Origin: Trebonia sp963737285 | GTDB taxonomy: Bacteria; Actinomycetota; Actinomycetes; Streptosporangiales; Streptosporangiaceae | Length of the DNA stretch: 64,000 nucleotides | NCBI GenBank assembly: GCA_963737285.1 | Contig: CAVTRT010000003.1 | Span: 186,001 to 250,000 of the forward strand | Direction: 5' to 3' | Shown here: piece after piece, positions 34,697 to 44,276 of the stretch | Layout of the letters: the number at the start of each line of letters is the position of its first letter | Position numbering within the stretch: the stretch's first letter is position 1 | Notes under the pieces: generated by a model | Told to the model about the DNA's origin: nothing | Seen by the model: only the letters and a program-made list of their open reading frames with translations | The model's database searches: none | Program-made: the position numbers and the translations under genes

Positions 34697-36379
34697 TCAG
34701 CGGACGGCAAGCATCACGATCTTGACGATCACCAAGATCATCGCGACCGCGAGGTAGCTGCGCATCGACACGAGGCCCCACCTGCGCACGCCGGCGATCG
34801 CCGGCGCCGAAAGCTCGGCCAGCGGCGGCATCCGCCACGACATCTTGTCGACCGCATCGCCGTGACCGCTGGGAATCTCGGTCCCGCTCGCGGCGGAGAG
34901 GGCTGGGGCGGGAGAGTGGGCGAGCCCGTTGCGGACAAGGCCGCGGATGAGCCACCCGGCACCCACCGCCACGGTGAGGGCGGCGCAGACCGCCATGATC
35001 GCCACGATCTGCCCTGAGGTGATCGCCGGGAAGACGACGGACGCGGTGAGCACCACCGACAAGGTGATGAGCACCGCGATGACGGTACTGGTGAAGAGGT
35101 TGACCGCGCGGCCGTTGACCCACGGGCCGAGCACCTCGCGGTCATTGCACAGCAGCAGCAAGAACATGGTGGCACTGGGCAGCAGCACGCCAGCGAGCAC
35201 CTGCACGCCCTCGGTGATCAGCCCGAGCGGCGAGCCGGGAAGGAGCACGATGGCGGCGGCGCCGCAGATCAGCGCTGCGTAGACCGCGTAAAAGCCCTTG
35301 GCCTGGCCGATGCCCCGGTGCAGCGAGTGACGCAGGCCGAGGACGTCGCCAATGGCGTAGGCAGACGACAGCGAGACCGCGAACGCGCCGATGACGGAGG
35401 CGTCGAGCAACGCGATCGCGAAGATCAGGCCAGCCACGTGGCCCGCGTGCGCGGCGATGCCCCGCGCTAGCCCGGCGGCGTCGGTGAAGTTCCCCGCGCC
35501 GTTGGTAGCGGCGAACGCGGCCGCGGTCGCGCCCATCAGTGCGGCGCCGCCGATCACCACGACGGCGATGCCGATCCACAGGTCGGTCTTCTCGTACTTC
35601 ATGAACCGCGGCGTGATCCGCTTGTCGATGACGTAAGACTGCTGGAAGAACAACTGCCAGGGCGCGACAGTCGTGCCGACGATGCCGATGACCAGCAGCA
35701 TCACGGTCGCCATCTGTCCTGAGCCGCCGGGCAGGGAGGGGATCACGAAGCCGGTCGCCATGCTCGCGGGCGACGGGTGCGTCATGAAGTACAGCGGGAT
35801 GAGCAGTAGCGATCCGATGCAGAACGTGAGGGCGATGCGCTCGAATCGGCGGAAGCTGCCGGTGAAGGCCGACGCGATGATGATGATGGCGGCGGCGATG
35901 ACCGCGAGGGCCTTCGGCACGCCGAGGTAGCCGGCGGCCAGCGTGATGCCGATGAACTCGGTCATGATCGTCAGGGAGTTGAGTAGGAACAAGTCGATGA
36001 CCGAGAAGGCGCCCCAGAACTTCCCGAAGCGGTTCAAGATCAGCCGGGCGTGTCCCACGCCGGTGACCGCGCCGAGGCGGAGCACCATCTCCTGGTTCAC
36101 GTACAGCACCGGGACCAGCAGCAGCAGGGTCCACAGCAGGTGGGTGCCGTAGTTCTGGCCGGCCTGCCCGTAGGTAGAGAACGCTCCGGCGTCGTTGTCG
36201 CCGACCATGACGATGAGTCCGGGGCCGACGATGGCGAGCAGCGTCTTCAGCCGGGCGCTGAGGGTGGTGCGGGCGGCGGTGTCGTCGAGCCGGATAGTCC
36301 CGAACGCGCCGTGGATGTCGCCAACGTGGGCCTCGTCGAGGACAGCGGACTTGGTGATCTCAGTGGTAACAGCAGTCAC
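34697..36379 (-). CDS. Nramp-related transporter, likely Mg2+-type (NRMT clade)
   Basis: A 560-residue protein with about 11-12 helices and the SLC11/Nramp fold. The canonical Mn/Fe-binding motifs are altered. TM1 reads VGDNDAGAFSTYGQAG instead of the DPGN form, and the TM6 MPHN segment reads TTVAPWQLFFQQS. Loss of the methionine/DPGN site is known in the Nramp-related magnesium transporters (NRMTs). An M-box-like riboswitch upstream supports Mg2+ as substrate. The N-terminal ~45 residues are cytoplasmic and the C-terminal ~80 form an extra region with a terminal TM. GTG 36379 is preceded by AAAGGGG. A short ORF lies between the riboswitch and this gene. Confidence 0.85.
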   Translation of the reverse strand: MTAVTTEITKSAVLDEAHVGDIHGAFGTIRLDDTAARTTLSARLKTLLAIVGPGLIVMVGDNDAGAFSTYGQAGQNYGTHLLWTLLLLVPVLYVNQEMVLRLGAVTGVGHARLILNRFGKFWGAFSVIDLFLLNSLTIMTEFIGITLAAGYLGVPKALAVIAAAIIIIASAFTGSFRRFERIALTFCIGSLLLIPLYFMTHPSPASMATGFVIPSLPGGSGQMATVMLLVIGIVGTTVAPWQLFFQQSYVIDKRITPRFMKYEKTDLWIGIAVVVIGGAALMGATAAAFAATNGAGNFTDAAGLARGIAAHAGHVAGLIFAIALLDASVIGAFAVSLSSAYAIGDVLGLRHSLHRGIGQAKGFYAVYAALICGAAAIVLLPGSPLGLITEGVQVLAGVLLPSATMFLLLLCNDREVLGPWVNGRAVNLFTSTVIAVLITLSVVLTASVVFPAITSGQIVAIMAVCAALTVAVGAGWLIRGLVRNGLAHSPAPALSAASGTEIPSGHGDAVDKMSWRMPPLAELSAPAIAGVRRWGLVSMRSYLAVAMILVIVKIVMLAVR

Positions 36380-36526
36380 GGTAATACACCCCTTTCACGC
36401 TTGCACTCAAGCGGGAGTTAGGGCACACGCCTGGGCACGCGGCGATGTCCCGTGCCGGTTCATGGGAGCTCGGGCAACTCGCGTGCAGCAGTGGACGGCC
36501 TACCCGGGTTGGTCGCCAGCGGGGGC

Positions 36527-36634
36527 TTACAAGGCCAGGGTCGGCAGTGAGGCGTGTGCCAGGGACTGAAGGACAGTGCTGGCGGGGACAGCGACGGGAA
36601 GGGCCTGACTTCGGCCCGGACTATCGGAGTCCAT
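36527..36634 (-). CDS. Short leader ORF (35 codons) with acidic, proline-containing peptide
   Basis: ATG 36634 has GGGAGG seven bases upstream. The peptide starts MDSDSPGRSQALPVAVP and ends about 145 bp before the transporter gene. It lies between the M-box-like element and the Nramp-related gene. Escherichia coli MgtL, a leader peptide of an Mg2+ transporter, likewise has an acidic N-terminus and several prolines, and its translation is sensitive to Mg2+. Similar behaviour here is an inference. No homologous protein is recognised. Confidence 0.5.
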   Translation of the reverse strand: MDSDSPGRSQALPVAVPASTVLQSLAHASLPTLAL

Positions 36635-36749
36635 GGCGCACCTCCCTTCGTCCGTGGCGCGCGGAGCGCCCTGGCGCGCGTGGCGCCATAACCCGTGACA
36701 CACGAGGGGTGCGGTGCCCTGGCATGCGGCCTGACGGCACCGGGACGAT

Positions 36750-36856
36750 CCTCTCTCGTAAGAGCTTTGGCACGTCACGGCGTAACGAGCAGGCGCGGCT
36801 GGTCAACCACGCGGGCCCTGTAGCCACTTGGCCTCACCCCTTAAGCCGGGGAGAGG
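36750..36856 (-). promoter_or_regulatory. M-box-like magnesium riboswitch
   Basis: On the minus strand the element starts with the P1 arm CCTCTC (36851-36856) and ends with the complementary GAGAGG. Inside it carries segments matching the M-box consensus in the right order: TTAAGGGGTGAGGCC (consensus GUUAGGUGAGGCUCC), GGCTACAGGGCC, GGTTGACCAG (GGGUCAACAG), and the strongest match, GTGCCAAAGCTCTTACGA (GUGCUAAAGCUCUACGA), just before the closing arm. At about 107 nt it is shorter than the Bacillus M-box (~165 nt), so it would be a compact variant. M-boxes switch Mg2+ transporter genes off when Mg2+ is high. It lies about 370 bp upstream of the Nramp-related gene. Confidence 0.62.
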
Positions 36857-37103
36857 TGTCCTGATCCGGAGCGTCTCTCGACGGTTGGGATCAGTGGCCT
36901 GTGTCCATGACGACGCCTCACCGAACGAGGTGTCCTGAATTGATCATCATAAGCATGCCCGCTTGCCGGACTCCCTGTCAAACCAGCAGCCCGGCGCGCC
37001 TGGTGAGGGATGTGTGCTGTATCACGCGGCGACACCCGGCTCACCAGGAACAGATCGACGCACTGATTAGTTTGCATAGGGCAACTATTGACGTTGCCTC
37101 GCC
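36857..37103. other. Intergenic divergent region between the riboswitch and the MFS gene
   Basis: This ~250 bp must contain promoters for the leftward riboswitch transcript and for the rightward MFS gene. It includes AT-rich patches near 36935-36955 and 37060-37095, with TTGACG at 37087. No ORF with an SD is seen. Confidence 0.35.
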
Positions 37104-37118
37104 TTGAAGGAAGCACAA

Positions 37119-38993
37119 GTGCCCCCCGCCTCACCGCAGCCCGCCCCGGCGCATCAGCCCACTGCGAGCGCCCCGCACCCCCGCGGTTCTCGCTACAAGT
37201 GGATCGCCCTGTCCAACACCACGCTCGGCATGCTGATGGCCACCATCGACTCGTCCATCGTGCTGATCGCCTTGCCGGACATCTTCCGCGGTATCGGCAT
37301 AAACCCGCTGCAGCCAGGCAACACCACCATCCTGCTGTGGATGATGATGGGCTACCTAGTTGTCACGGGCGTGCTGGTGGTGAGCTTCGGGCGGCTCGGT
37401 GACATGTACGGCCGGGTGCGCATGTTCAACGCCGGCTTCGCGATATTTTCCGTCTTCTCTATCATGCTGTCGGTCGCGTGGATGCACGGCACGGCGGCCG
37501 GCTGGTTCCTGATCATCATGCGGATCCTGCAGGCCATCGGCGGCGCCATGCTGATGGCTAACTCCAGCGCGATCTTGACCGACGCGTTCCCGCCGCACGA
37601 GCGCGGCTTCGCCCTCGGCCTCAACCAGGTCGCCGCCATCGCCGGATCGTTCATCGGCCTAGTCCTCGGCGGCATCCTTGGCCCGGTCGGCTGGCGGTGG
37701 GTGTTCCTCGTGTCGGTGCCGGTCGGCGTCATGGGCACGATCTGGTCCTACCTCAAGCTGAAGGAGGTCGGCGTTCGCCGCCCGGCCAAGCTCGACTGGT
37801 GGGGCAACCTGACGTTCGCCGCCGGCCTGATCGCCGTGCTCGTCGGCATCACCTACGGCATCCAGCCCTACGGCAAGCACGTCATGGGATGGACCTCGCC
37901 GCTGGTGGTCGGCCTGATCGGCGGCGGCGTGGTGGTGCTGGCCGCGTTCTGCGTCATCGAGACCCGCGTCACCGATCCGATGTTCCGGCTGTCGCTGTTC
38001 AAGATCCGCCCGTTCACCGCCGGCAACCTGGCATCCCTGCTGTCCAGCCTCGGCCGCGGCGGCCTGATGTTCATCCTGATCATCTGGCTGCAGGGCATCT
38101 ACCTGCCGATGCACGGCTACAGCTTTGAGTCCACCCCGCTGTGGGCTGGCATCGCGATGCTCCCGCTGACGGTCGGCTTCCTCGCGGCCGGGCCGGTGTC
38201 CGGCTGGCTGTCGGACCGGTTCGGAGCCCGGCTATTCGCTACCGGCGGGATGATCTTGGCCGCGCTGTCCTTCGGCCTGCTGGAGATCTTGCCGGTTGAC
38301 TTCGTCTACTGGCAGTTCGCCGGCGTCCTGCTCCTGAACGGCATCGGCATGGGCTTGTTCGCCTCGCCGAACCGCGCGGGCATCATGAACAGCCTGCCGC
38401 CCGACCGGCGCGGCGTCGGCGCCGGCATGGCCGCGACCTTCCAGAACTCGGCAATGGTGCTGTCGATCGGCATCTTCTTCTCGCTGATCATCTTGGGCCT
38501 GTCCAGCTCGCTGTCGGGCTCGCTGCTGCACGGCCTGACCGCGAACGGCGTCCCGGTGGCGGCCGCCACGCAACTGTCGCACCTGCCGCCGACGGCGGTC
38601 ATGTTCGCCGCGCTACTCGGCTACAACCCGATCTCGACGCTGCTCGGCCCGGCGCTGGCCAAGCTGCCGGCGTCGTCGCAGGCCTACCTCACTGGCCACT
38701 CGTTCTTCCCGTCGCTGATCAGCGCCCCATTCGAGCACGGCCTGCAGATCGCCTTCGACTTCTCGCTGGCCTGCTGCCTGGTCGCCGCGGTCGCCTCGCT
38801 GCTGCGCGGCAAGCACTACGTGCACGACACGGACGCCGCGCCGCCGGCCTCGCCCGCCGCCATCGCCGGCAAGGCTGGCAAGATCGTCAGTGGCAGCCCG
38901 GTCAACGACAGCCCCGCCATTCCGAACGGGACTGCCCCCAGCCGCACGCCAGCCTCCGGAAGCGAGCCCGGCTCAGCCGTGTCGCGACGGTAG
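37119..38993 (+). CDS. MFS drug exporter, DHA2 family (14 TM)
   Basis: A 624-residue exporter. N-terminal motif LGMLMATIDSSIVLIALPDI, motif A F-G-R-L-G-D-M-Y-G-R-V, motif B-like M-R-I-L-QAIGGAMLMANS and motif C-like GLVLGGILGPVGWRWVF are all present, and 14 hydrophobic segments can be traced. It has a ~35-residue Pro/Ala-rich start and a Pro/Ser-rich C-terminal tail. Proton-driven export of hydrophobic compounds is the family role. The GTG at 37119 has AAGGAA six bases before it and is preferred to TTG 37104. The TetR gene downstream is a likely regulator. Confidence 0.92.
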   Translation: MPPASPQPAPAHQPTASAPHPRGSRYKWIALSNTTLGMLMATIDSSIVLIALPDIFRGIGINPLQPGNTTILLWMMMGYLVVTGVLVVSFGRLGDMYGRVRMFNAGFAIFSVFSIMLSVAWMHGTAAGWFLIIMRILQAIGGAMLMANSSAILTDAFPPHERGFALGLNQVAAIAGSFIGLVLGGILGPVGWRWVFLVSVPVGVMGTIWSYLKLKEVGVRRPAKLDWWGNLTFAAGLIAVLVGITYGIQPYGKHVMGWTSPLVVGLIGGGVVVLAAFCVIETRVTDPMFRLSLFKIRPFTAGNLASLLSSLGRGGLMFILIIWLQGIYLPMHGYSFESTPLWAGIAMLPLTVGFLAAGPVSGWLSDRFGARLFATGGMILAALSFGLLEILPVDFVYWQFAGVLLLNGIGMGLFASPNRAGIMNSLPPDRRGVGAGMAATFQNSAMVLSIGIFFSLIILGLSSSLSGSLLHGLTANGVPVAAATQLSHLPPTAVMFAALLGYNPISTLLGPALAKLPASSQAYLTGHSFFPSLISAPFEHGLQIAFDFSLACCLVAAVASLLRGKHYVHDTDAAPPASPAAIAGKAGKIVSGSPVNDSPAIPNGTAPSRTPASGSEPGSAVSRR

Positions 38994-39204
38994 CCCGCCG
39001 AGAGCCAGGCTGCAAGACCCCCGGCCCGCACCGCAGCGGGCTGGCCGCCCTGCCCGGGATCAAGGGCTACGTCACCAGCCTCGCCGCCTGCCCGGACGGG
39101 ACGCAGGCTCAGGTCGGTGGTTCGCGACGCCTTGCCGCCTCCGCTGCCATTCCAGGACCTCGTTGTAGGGCGGCTACCGGGAGTAACGCGGCTCCCGTGC
39201 ACCA

Positions 39205-39226
39205 GTTAGTCACTATGAAAGGTAAC
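39205..39226. promoter_or_regulatory. Operator-like inverted repeat before the tetR gene
   Basis: GTTA and TAAC are placed 14 bp apart (GTTAgtcact...aggTAAC) just upstream of a -10-like TATACT at 39239-39244. This is a usual position for a TetR autorepression site. The -10 lies 7 bp before the ATG, so the transcript may be leaderless. Confidence 0.4.
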
Positions 39227-39251
39227 TTAATGGCTTATTATACTTAGCGCC

Positions 39252-39896
39252 ATGACTTCAGTCGCTAACGTTCCAGTGCCGGAGGGACTGCGCGAGCGGA
39301 AGAAGCGGCTGACGCGGATCGCGATCTTCGGGGCGGCTCAGAGGCTGTTTAACGAGCGTGGCTTCGATGAGGTGACCGTTGCCGAGATCGCTGACGCGGC
39401 GAACATCTCGGTCAAGACGCTGTTCACCTACGTCCGCTCCAAGGAGGAGCTCATCTTCGGGGATGGCCCGACGGTGCTTGACGCCCTCGTGACCGCCGTG
39501 CGTCACCGCAGGCTGGGGGAGACACCACTGGTCGCCGCCGCCAAGACAGTCATGGCGGCCACCGAGGATGGCCGCCTGGAGGCGTTCGCCCTGTTGAGCC
39601 GCTCCAGCCAGGAGGCGGCCTCCCGGATGCGCGCGCTATGGCAGGACACCGAGGACGCGCTCACGCTGGCACTGGCCAGGCCGAGGGACGGGGTACGCGA
39701 GCGTGCCGCGCGCCGCCTGGAGGCCGCGCAGATCATGGTGCTGATTCGCGTCGTGACCAGCGAGGAGGTGCGAGAAGTTGTCGCGGCGGCGGGGCAGGAG
39801 CCGGGCGAGCAGAAGGTGCGCCAGGAGGCACTGCGCGAGTGGATCCGGGACGCGGCGGGAAGTCTGGCCCGCGGACTGCAGGCGACCCGCCGGTAG
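39252..39896 (+). CDS. TetR-family regulator
   Basis: A 214-residue repressor. The HTH is standard: IFGAAQRLFNERGFDEVTVAEIADAANISVKTLFTYVRSKEEL at residues ~25-70 carries the TetR signature. The C-terminal half is all helical with no specific ligand motif visible. It is encoded 259 bp after the MFS exporter on the same strand, so it probably controls that exporter and itself. A palindromic site and a -10 element lie directly before its ATG, which suggests a leaderless mRNA. Confidence 0.9.
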   Translation: MTSVANVPVPEGLRERKKRLTRIAIFGAAQRLFNERGFDEVTVAEIADAANISVKTLFTYVRSKEELIFGDGPTVLDALVTAVRHRRLGETPLVAAAKTVMAATEDGRLEAFALLSRSSQEAASRMRALWQDTEDALTLALARPRDGVRERAARRLEAAQIMVLIRVVTSEEVREVVAAAGQEPGEQKVRQEALREWIRDAAGSLARGLQATRR

Positions 39897-40064
39897 TGGC
39901 GACTTGGGGAGGTCCGCCGAACGGGGATGGGCGGGCTCGGGACAATGGCGCCGGCCCGTTGGGGCGTGACGCAGATCGCAACTGGACAATGGAGCTGATG
40001 GACCCAAACGATTGCCGCCGGAAACCGGATGGCGCTTGCCGCCGATGTCGTCTAGTCTTGTCCG

Positions 40065-40089
40065 CCGGTGAGTGAAACCGGTGAGTGAA
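40065..40089 (+). repeat. Duplicated CCGGTGAGTGAA at the hrpA start
   Basis: The 12-bp sequence occurs at 40065-40076 and 40078-40089. Each copy contains a GTG; the one at 40081 is in the hrpA frame, while the first (40069) opens a six-codon ORF ending at a TGA inside the second copy. Confidence 0.7.
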
Positions 40090-43000
40090 TCGACGGCCCC
40101 GCCCCTGGACCTGCGCGAGCTACGGGGGATGCTGCCTGAGCTGATGCTGAATGACCAGCACCGGCTGCGTCGTCATGCCGACCGGGCGGGCAGCCTGCGG
40201 GACCCGAAGGCACGCCAGGAGGCGCTCGCCAAGCTCGCCAGCGACATCACTAGGGCCAGGCAGCGCGTCGCGGCCCGCCGCGCGGCCGTGCCAGCGGTCA
40301 GCTACCCCGAAGAGCTTCCGGTCAGCCAGCGCAAGGACGAGATCGCCGCGGCTATCAGGGACCACCAGGTGGTGATCGTGGCGGGGGAGACCGGATCGGG
40401 CAAGACCACCCAGATCCCCAAGATCTGCCTGGAGCTCGGCCGGGGGATTACCGGCCAGATCGGCCACACCCAGCCCCGGCGGATCGCCGCCCGCACCGTC
40501 GCCGAGCGCGTTGCCGATGAGCTGGGCTCACCGCTCGGCGACGCGGTCGGCTACAAGGTCAGGTTCACCGACAAGGCGACCGATGGCACGCTCGTTAAGC
40601 TGATGACCGACGGCATCCTGCTTGCCGAGCTCGCAGCCGACCGTGACCTGCTCCGGTATGACACGCTGATCATCGACGAGGCGCACGAGCGCAGCCTTAA
40701 CATCGACTTCATCCTCGGCTACCTGCGCCAGCTGCTGCCGCGACGGCCTGACCTGAAGGTCATCATCACTAGCGCGACGATCGACCCCGAGCGGTTTGCC
40801 GCCCACTTCGCGAGCACCGGCGGAACCCCCGCGCCCATCGTCGAGGTCTCCGGCCGCACCTACCCGGTCGAGGTCCGCTATCGCCCGCTGGACGACGAGG
40901 ACGAGGACGGGGCCAGCAGCGACGCCGACGCCGAGCGCGACCCCGACCGCGACCAGGTCCAGGCGATCAGCGACGCCATCGACGAGCTGCTTGCCGAGCC
41001 GCCCGGCGACATTCTCGTCTTCCTGTCCGGCGAGCGAGAGATCCGCGACACCGCCGACGCCCTCAAGGGCCGCCCCGGCCTGGATATCCTGCCGCTGTAC
41101 GCGCGACTGTCCTCGGCCGAGCAGCACCGGGTGTTCGAGCTCCCTGCCCAGCGGTCGGCGATGGCGCGGCGCGTCGTGCTGGCCACCAACGTCGCCGAGA
41201 CCTCGCTTACCGTCCCTGGCATCCGGTACGTGATCGACCCCGGTACCGCCCGGATCTCCCGCTACAGCCACCGCACCAAGGTTCAGCGGCTGCCTATCGA
41301 GCGGATTTCCCGCGCCAGCGCCAACCAGCGCACGGGCCGCTGCGGCCGGGTTGCCGACGGGATCTGCATCCGGCTGTACTCGCAAGCCGACTTCGAGGCG
41401 CGCCCGGAGTTCACCGACCCGGAGATCCTCCGCACCAACCTGGCCTCCGTCATCCTCCAGATGGCCGCCGCCCGGCTGGGCGACGTTCGCGAGTTCCCGT
41501 ACCTCGACCCCCCGGATCCGCGCGCGATCGACGACGGCGTGCGCCTTCTTGAGGAGCTGAACGCCTTCAGTCAGGGCCGCCTGACCGAGACCGGCCGCCA
41601 GCTCGCCCGGCTCCCGGTCGACCCGCGCATCGCCCGGATGATCCTCGCCGGCGGCAGGAATGGCTGCGCCCGCGAGGTGCTGGTCATCGCCGCCGCGCTG
41701 TCCATCCAAGATCCACGCGAGCGGCCCGCGGAGACCCAGGCGGCGGCCGACGCGATGCACCGCCGGTTCGCCGTCGAGGACTCCGACTTCCTGTCCTTCC
41801 TCGGCCTGTGGGACTACCTCGCCGGGCGGCAGCGCGAGCTGTCAGGTAGCGCCTTCCGGCGGCTGTGCAAGGCCGAGTTCCTCAACTACATGAGGGTTCG
41901 TGAATGGCAGGACCTGCACGGTCAGCTGCAGAGCCTGGCAGCTGACCTTGGGGTCCCCGTCCGCTCCACCTCGCCGGAGCGATCCGGAATCCACCAGTCC
42001 ATCCTGGCCGGGCTGCTGTCCCAGATCGGCATGAAGATCGTCATCCCGCAGCGGTCAGGCAGTGGCGGCGCCGTATCGGCGGGCTCTCGGGGCCGACGCC
42101 CGATGACCGAGTACCTGGGAGCGCGCGGCGCCCGGTTCGCGATCTTCCCCGGCTCCGGGCTGGCCCGCTCGCGAGGGAGCGACGGGGGGCCGCCGGACTG
42201 GATCGTCGCCGCCGAGCTCGTCGAGACCTCCCGGCTGTGGGCCCGGACGGCGGCCGCCATCGAGCCGGAGTGGATCGAGCCCCTCGCCGAGCACCTGGTG
42301 CGCCGGTCCTACAGCGAGCCGCACTGGTCCCGCAAGCGCGGCGCGGCGGTCGCCACGGAGAAGGTCACGCTGTACGGGATCCCGATCGTGGCCGACCGCA
42401 CGGTCGCCTTCTCCCAGATCGACCCGGTGACCTCACGAGACCTGTTCATCCGGCACGCCCTGGTGGAGGGCGACTGGGAGACCCGGCATCACTTCTTCCG
42501 GGACAACCAGAAGCTGATCGCCGAGGCCGCCGAGCTTGAGCAGCGGGCCCGCCGCCGCGGCCTGGTGGTCGGCGAGGACGCGCTGCATGAGTTCTACGAC
42601 GCCCACGTCCCGGCCGATGTGACCTCGGCCCGGCATTTCGACGCCTGGTGGAAGAAGGCGCGGCACGTCACGCCGGACCTTCTTACGCTGACGATGCAGG
42701 ACCTGCTGGCCGGGTCGGCGGCGGACGTGGACCATGGTGCCTACCCGGAGGTCTGGACGTCACAGACCCCGGGTGCCGCCAGCTCGCCGCTGCCTGTCTC
42801 GTATGAGTTCCAGCCCGGCAGCGACGCGGACGGCGTCACCATCGACATCCCGCTGAAACGACTCAACCAGGCCCGTCCGGAGGAGTTCTCCTGGCAGGTG
42901 CCCGGCCTGCGGGAGGAACTGGTCACCGAGCTCATCCGCTCGTTGCCCAAGGTCTTGCGCCGCGAGCTTGTCCCCGCCCCGAACGTGGCGCGAGATGTTC

Positions 43001-44131
43001 TCGCGTCCCTGAGCGCCGGGCCCCGCCGGCCCTGCTGGCGACATCCGCGACGTGCTGTCGCGTGAGCTGCTGCGGCTACGCGGCGTGCGCGTATCGCCGG
43101 AGGATTTTGACCTGGAGAAGCTGCCGCCCCACCTGCGGATCACCTTCCGCGTGACGGACGGCGCCGACGGCGGGCCGGGGACCGAGAAGCTACTTGGCAC
43201 CGGCAAGGACCTTGCCGCACTGCAGCGGCAACTACGGCCGAAGCTGCGCGCCACGCTGTCGCTGCGAGCCAAGTCGCTGATCCGGACGGGGCTGACCGAG
43301 TGGTCGTTTGGTGACCTGCCCCGTGAGTTCACCGACGGGGAGGTCCGGGCCTATCCAGCGCTGGTGGATACCGGGGCGTCCGTCGACATCCGGCTGTTCG
43401 AGACCGCGCAGGCGGCGCGGGCCGCGATGCTCGCGGGCACCAGGCGGCTGATCCTGCTCGGCGCGCGCTCCCCGGTCAAGGACATCGCGGCTCGGCTGAC
43501 CACGCAGCAAAAGCTGCTGCTCAGCAAGAACCCGCACGGCGGCGTGGCGAAGCTTTTCGAGGACTGCGTCACCTGCGCCGCCGACAGCCTCATCGCCGAC
43601 GGCGGCGGCCCCGCCTGGGACCAGGCGGGCTTTGAGGAACTCGCCGCCTCGGTGCGCCACGGGCTGCACGCCACGACGCACGAGGTGGTCCAGTGGGCGC
43701 AGGCCACGCTGGAGCTGGTGCACGCCATCGAGGTGCGGCTTGGCGAGCTGCGCAGCACCGTGGCCGAGCCGGCCGTTGCCGACATCAGGCAGCAGCTGGC
43801 GGGGCTGGCCGGGCCGGGATACCTGACCAGGGCGAGCCTGCGGCGGCTGCCGTCAGTGGCTCGCTACCTGCGCGGGATCGAGCGGCGGCTGGATAAGCTG
43901 GCGGACAACCCAGGCCGGGACGCGCAGCTCATGGCCATCGTCCATGGGGTGGCCGACGAGTACCAGGGCGCCCTGGCGGCACTACCGCCGGCCGCGCGGA
44001 CCGCAGACGACGCCCGGGCAATCCGCTGGATGATCGAGGAACTGCGGGTCAGCCTGTTCGCCCAGACGCTGGGCACTCCCGTGCCCGTATCCGAGCGCCG
44101 CGTCCGCTCAGCCATCGAGCGCCTTCGCTGA
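40072..44131 (+). pseudogene. hrpA: ATP-dependent RNA helicase HrpA, frameshifted
   Basis: HrpA is a DEAH helicase that acts on RNA and stalled ribosomes. The N-terminal part has Walker A GETGSGKTTQIPK, DEAH box IIDEAHERSLNIDFILGY, SATIDPERF and the Q-R-x-G-R-x-G-R motif as NQRTGRCGRV. At the CCCC run 43021-43024 the frame changes. Deleting one C gives SAGPAGPAGDIRDVLSRELLRLRG and leads on into the C-terminal DUF3418 domain (DLEKLPPHLRITFRV) that ends at 44131. Joined length is about 1,350 residues, normal for HrpA. In the unshifted frame the protein ends at 43065. The start is GTG 40072 or 40081. Sequencing error is plausible. Confidence 0.88.
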
Positions 44132-44197
44132 TTGGCCCAAGGGGGACCGTGTATTAGCAGGCGCCGCCGGCGTGTCGCGTCCTCATCGAGGACTACT

Positions 44198-44203
44198 TAT
44201 AAT
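44198..44203 (+). promoter_or_regulatory. -10 element TATAAT upstream of the XRE gene
   Basis: A perfect TATAAT about 75 bp before the XRE start, in an AT-rich island (44190-44260). No good -35 is visible at the proper spacing. Confidence 0.4.
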
Positions 44204-44276
44204 GCTACGTTTGTTCTTGGGCGTTACATAAATCTCAAGGTGGCAATGTTTATCCACTAGTGAGGAGAGACGCATC

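Noticed and set aside
36750..36856. c-di-AMP (ydaO), cobalamin or yybP-ykoY Mn2+ riboswitch
   Set aside because: None of their conserved blocks fits, while the GUGCYAAAGCUCU...ACGA and GGUGAGGC blocks fit the M-box.
44132..44276. tRNA or small RNA in the AT-rich gap before the XRE gene
   Set aside because: No cloverleaf or T-loop sequence is visible; the AT-richness is explained by the XRE promoter.
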